Positions 6,004-6,356 of a stretch of 6,356 nucleotides of DNA are shown here, piece by piece. The notes beneath the pieces are model-generated. The model was not told the DNA's origin, searched no databases, and saw nothing but the letters and a program-made list of their open reading frames with translations. The DNA is from an uncultured Clostridia bacterium (lineage in GTDB: Bacteria > Bacillota_A > Clostridia > Peptostreptococcales > Anaerovoracaceae), in assembly GCA_946645735.1 (NCBI GenBank), contig CAMPCK010000056.1, positions 1 through 6,356 on the forward strand, in the 5' to 3' direction. A program made the translations under genes and the position numbers. Position 1 is the stretch's first letter, and every line of letters starts with the position of its first letter.

Positions 6004-6057
6004 GTTGTTTTAAAAAATAGTTTGGATTAAATTCAGGTTAGTTCCAAGTCAGTTCCC
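6004..6057. other. mtbB-ramA intergenic segment
   Basis: AT-rich spacer on the upstream side of the hairpin. It contains an A/T run (TTTTAAAAAATAG on the plus strand) and a short imperfect direct repeat next to the mtbB stop. A TTTAAT hexamer is present on the minus strand, but I could not pair it with a convincing -35 element at the right spacing, so I call no promoter. ramA may be read through from mtbB or may have its own promoter here. Confidence 0.5.
6037..6056. repeat. Short imperfect direct repeat with 11-bp period
   Basis: GTTAGTTCC (6037-6045) and GTCAGTTCC (6048-6056) on the plus strand match at 8 of 9 positions and are spaced by about one helical turn. This could be a protein-binding site, but so short a repeat can arise by chance. 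Confidence 0.3.
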
Positions 6058-6356
6058 TTATTTCAGTCCTGCCCTCTCCTTGAACCTTTCAACGGAGTTG
6101 ATCTGGATGCCGAGAACTTCTGCGATCCTGAACTTGGCTGCCATGCCGTTGTTTTCTTCCTTGCAAGGCTCTACGTGGCAAAGTCCGAGACCCATGTCTC
6201 TTCTGACATCGGACATTGTTACTACGTCGCATAATTCTGCAACGCTTACACCGAGCTTGGAAGCTACATACTCTTTCGCCTCGTTGATCTTCAGCTTCTT
6301 AGCGAGCTGCATTCTGAGTACCAGGTCACCTGCCGTACGTACTCCTCCCATGCCAG
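6058..6356 (-). CDS. mtbB: MtbB-type dimethylamine:corrinoid methyltransferase, C-terminal end only
   Basis: Moves a methyl group from dimethylamine to a cognate corrinoid protein. Only the last 98 codons plus two bases are in the window; the gene continues beyond the right edge. The sequence GMGGVRTAGDLVLRMQLAKK, the INEAKEYVASKLGVSV segment and the end KFRIAEVLGIQINSVERFKE resemble the C-terminus of MtbB, and do not resemble what I know of MtmB or MttB C-termini. The known MtbB proteins are about 467 residues with pyrrolysine near residue 356, so the in-frame amber codon would be expected roughly 10-20 codons beyond the right edge, and it is not seen here. The stop is TAA. An ATG at 6351-6349 is internal: the frame is open to the edge, with a glycine codon before it. 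The adjacent pyl genes and activator support a methylamine role. Confidence 0.85.
   Translation of the reverse strand, partial: GMGGVRTAGDLVLRMQLAKKLKINEAKEYVASKLGVSVAELCDVVTMSDVRRDMGLGLCHVEPCKEENNGMAAKFRIAEVLGIQINSVERFKERAGLK

Noticed and set aside
6058..6351. Separate 97-residue small protein starting at 6351
   Set aside because: The frame is open to the window edge and the sequence matches the C-terminus of a large methyltransferase, so the ATG is internal.
6058..6356. A PYLIS-like RNA element or visible in-frame amber in mtbB
   Set aside because: The expected amber position is outside the window, and such stem-loops are in any case not required for Pyl insertion in MtbB-type genes.
1..6356. 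CRISPR array, insertion sequence, integrase or attachment site
   Set aside because: No repeat-spacer pattern, transposase motif or terminal inverted repeats are visible; the window is filled by pyl and methylamine genes.

Overview
The window is a bacterial pyrrolysine (Pyl) locus attached to a methylamine-methyltransferase module. Every gene is on the minus strand, so transcription runs from high to low coordinates: mtbB (3' end only) - ramA-like corrinoid activator - pylC - pylSc - pylD - pylT (tRNA-Pyl, anticodon CUA) - pylSn - pylB (5' part only). The whole pyrrolysine set is present: three biosynthetic enzymes (PylB, PylC, PylD), the two halves of a split pyrrolysyl-tRNA synthetase (PylSn, PylSc) and the amber suppressor tRNA.

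The host is most likely an anaerobic bacterium, probably of the Clostridia/Firmicutes. PylS is split into separate N- and C-terminal proteins, as known in bacterial systems such as Desulfitobacterium; Methanosarcina has one fused PylS. The activator is of the bacterial type, with a plant-type [2Fe-2S] domain at the N-terminal side of its ASKHA domain, not the archaeal RamA layout. Several genes have strong AAGGAG/GGGAGG-type ribosome binding sites, and AGA/AGG and ATA codons are common. The genus cannot be given.

Layout from the upstream end: 6356-6058 holds the C-terminus of a dimethylamine methyltransferase, a family that carries an in-frame amber/Pyl codon expected just outside this window. 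A 104-nt gap follows with a terminator-like hairpin. Next is the 757-residue activator (5953-3680), which ends in a TAG-TAA double stop whose TAA shares a base with the pylC ATG. pylC overlaps pylSc by 37 nt, pylD starts 18 nt after pylSc, and the tRNA begins 10 nt after pylD. After the tRNA come a GC-rich hairpin, pylSn, and then pylB 7 nt later.

How it works together: PylB rearranges lysine to 3-methylornithine, PylC joins this to a second lysine, and PylD oxidises the product so that it cyclises to pyrrolysine. PylSc and PylSn charge tRNA-Pyl. The charged tRNA reads UAG in mtbB-type transcripts, giving an active methylamine:corrinoid methyltransferase. The RamA-like protein reductively reactivates the partner corrinoid protein, which is not in this window. 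The most notable points are the gene order, with the tRNA and pylD between the two synthetase halves; the protected amber stop on ramA; and the MetH-activation-like domain fused to the front of the activator.
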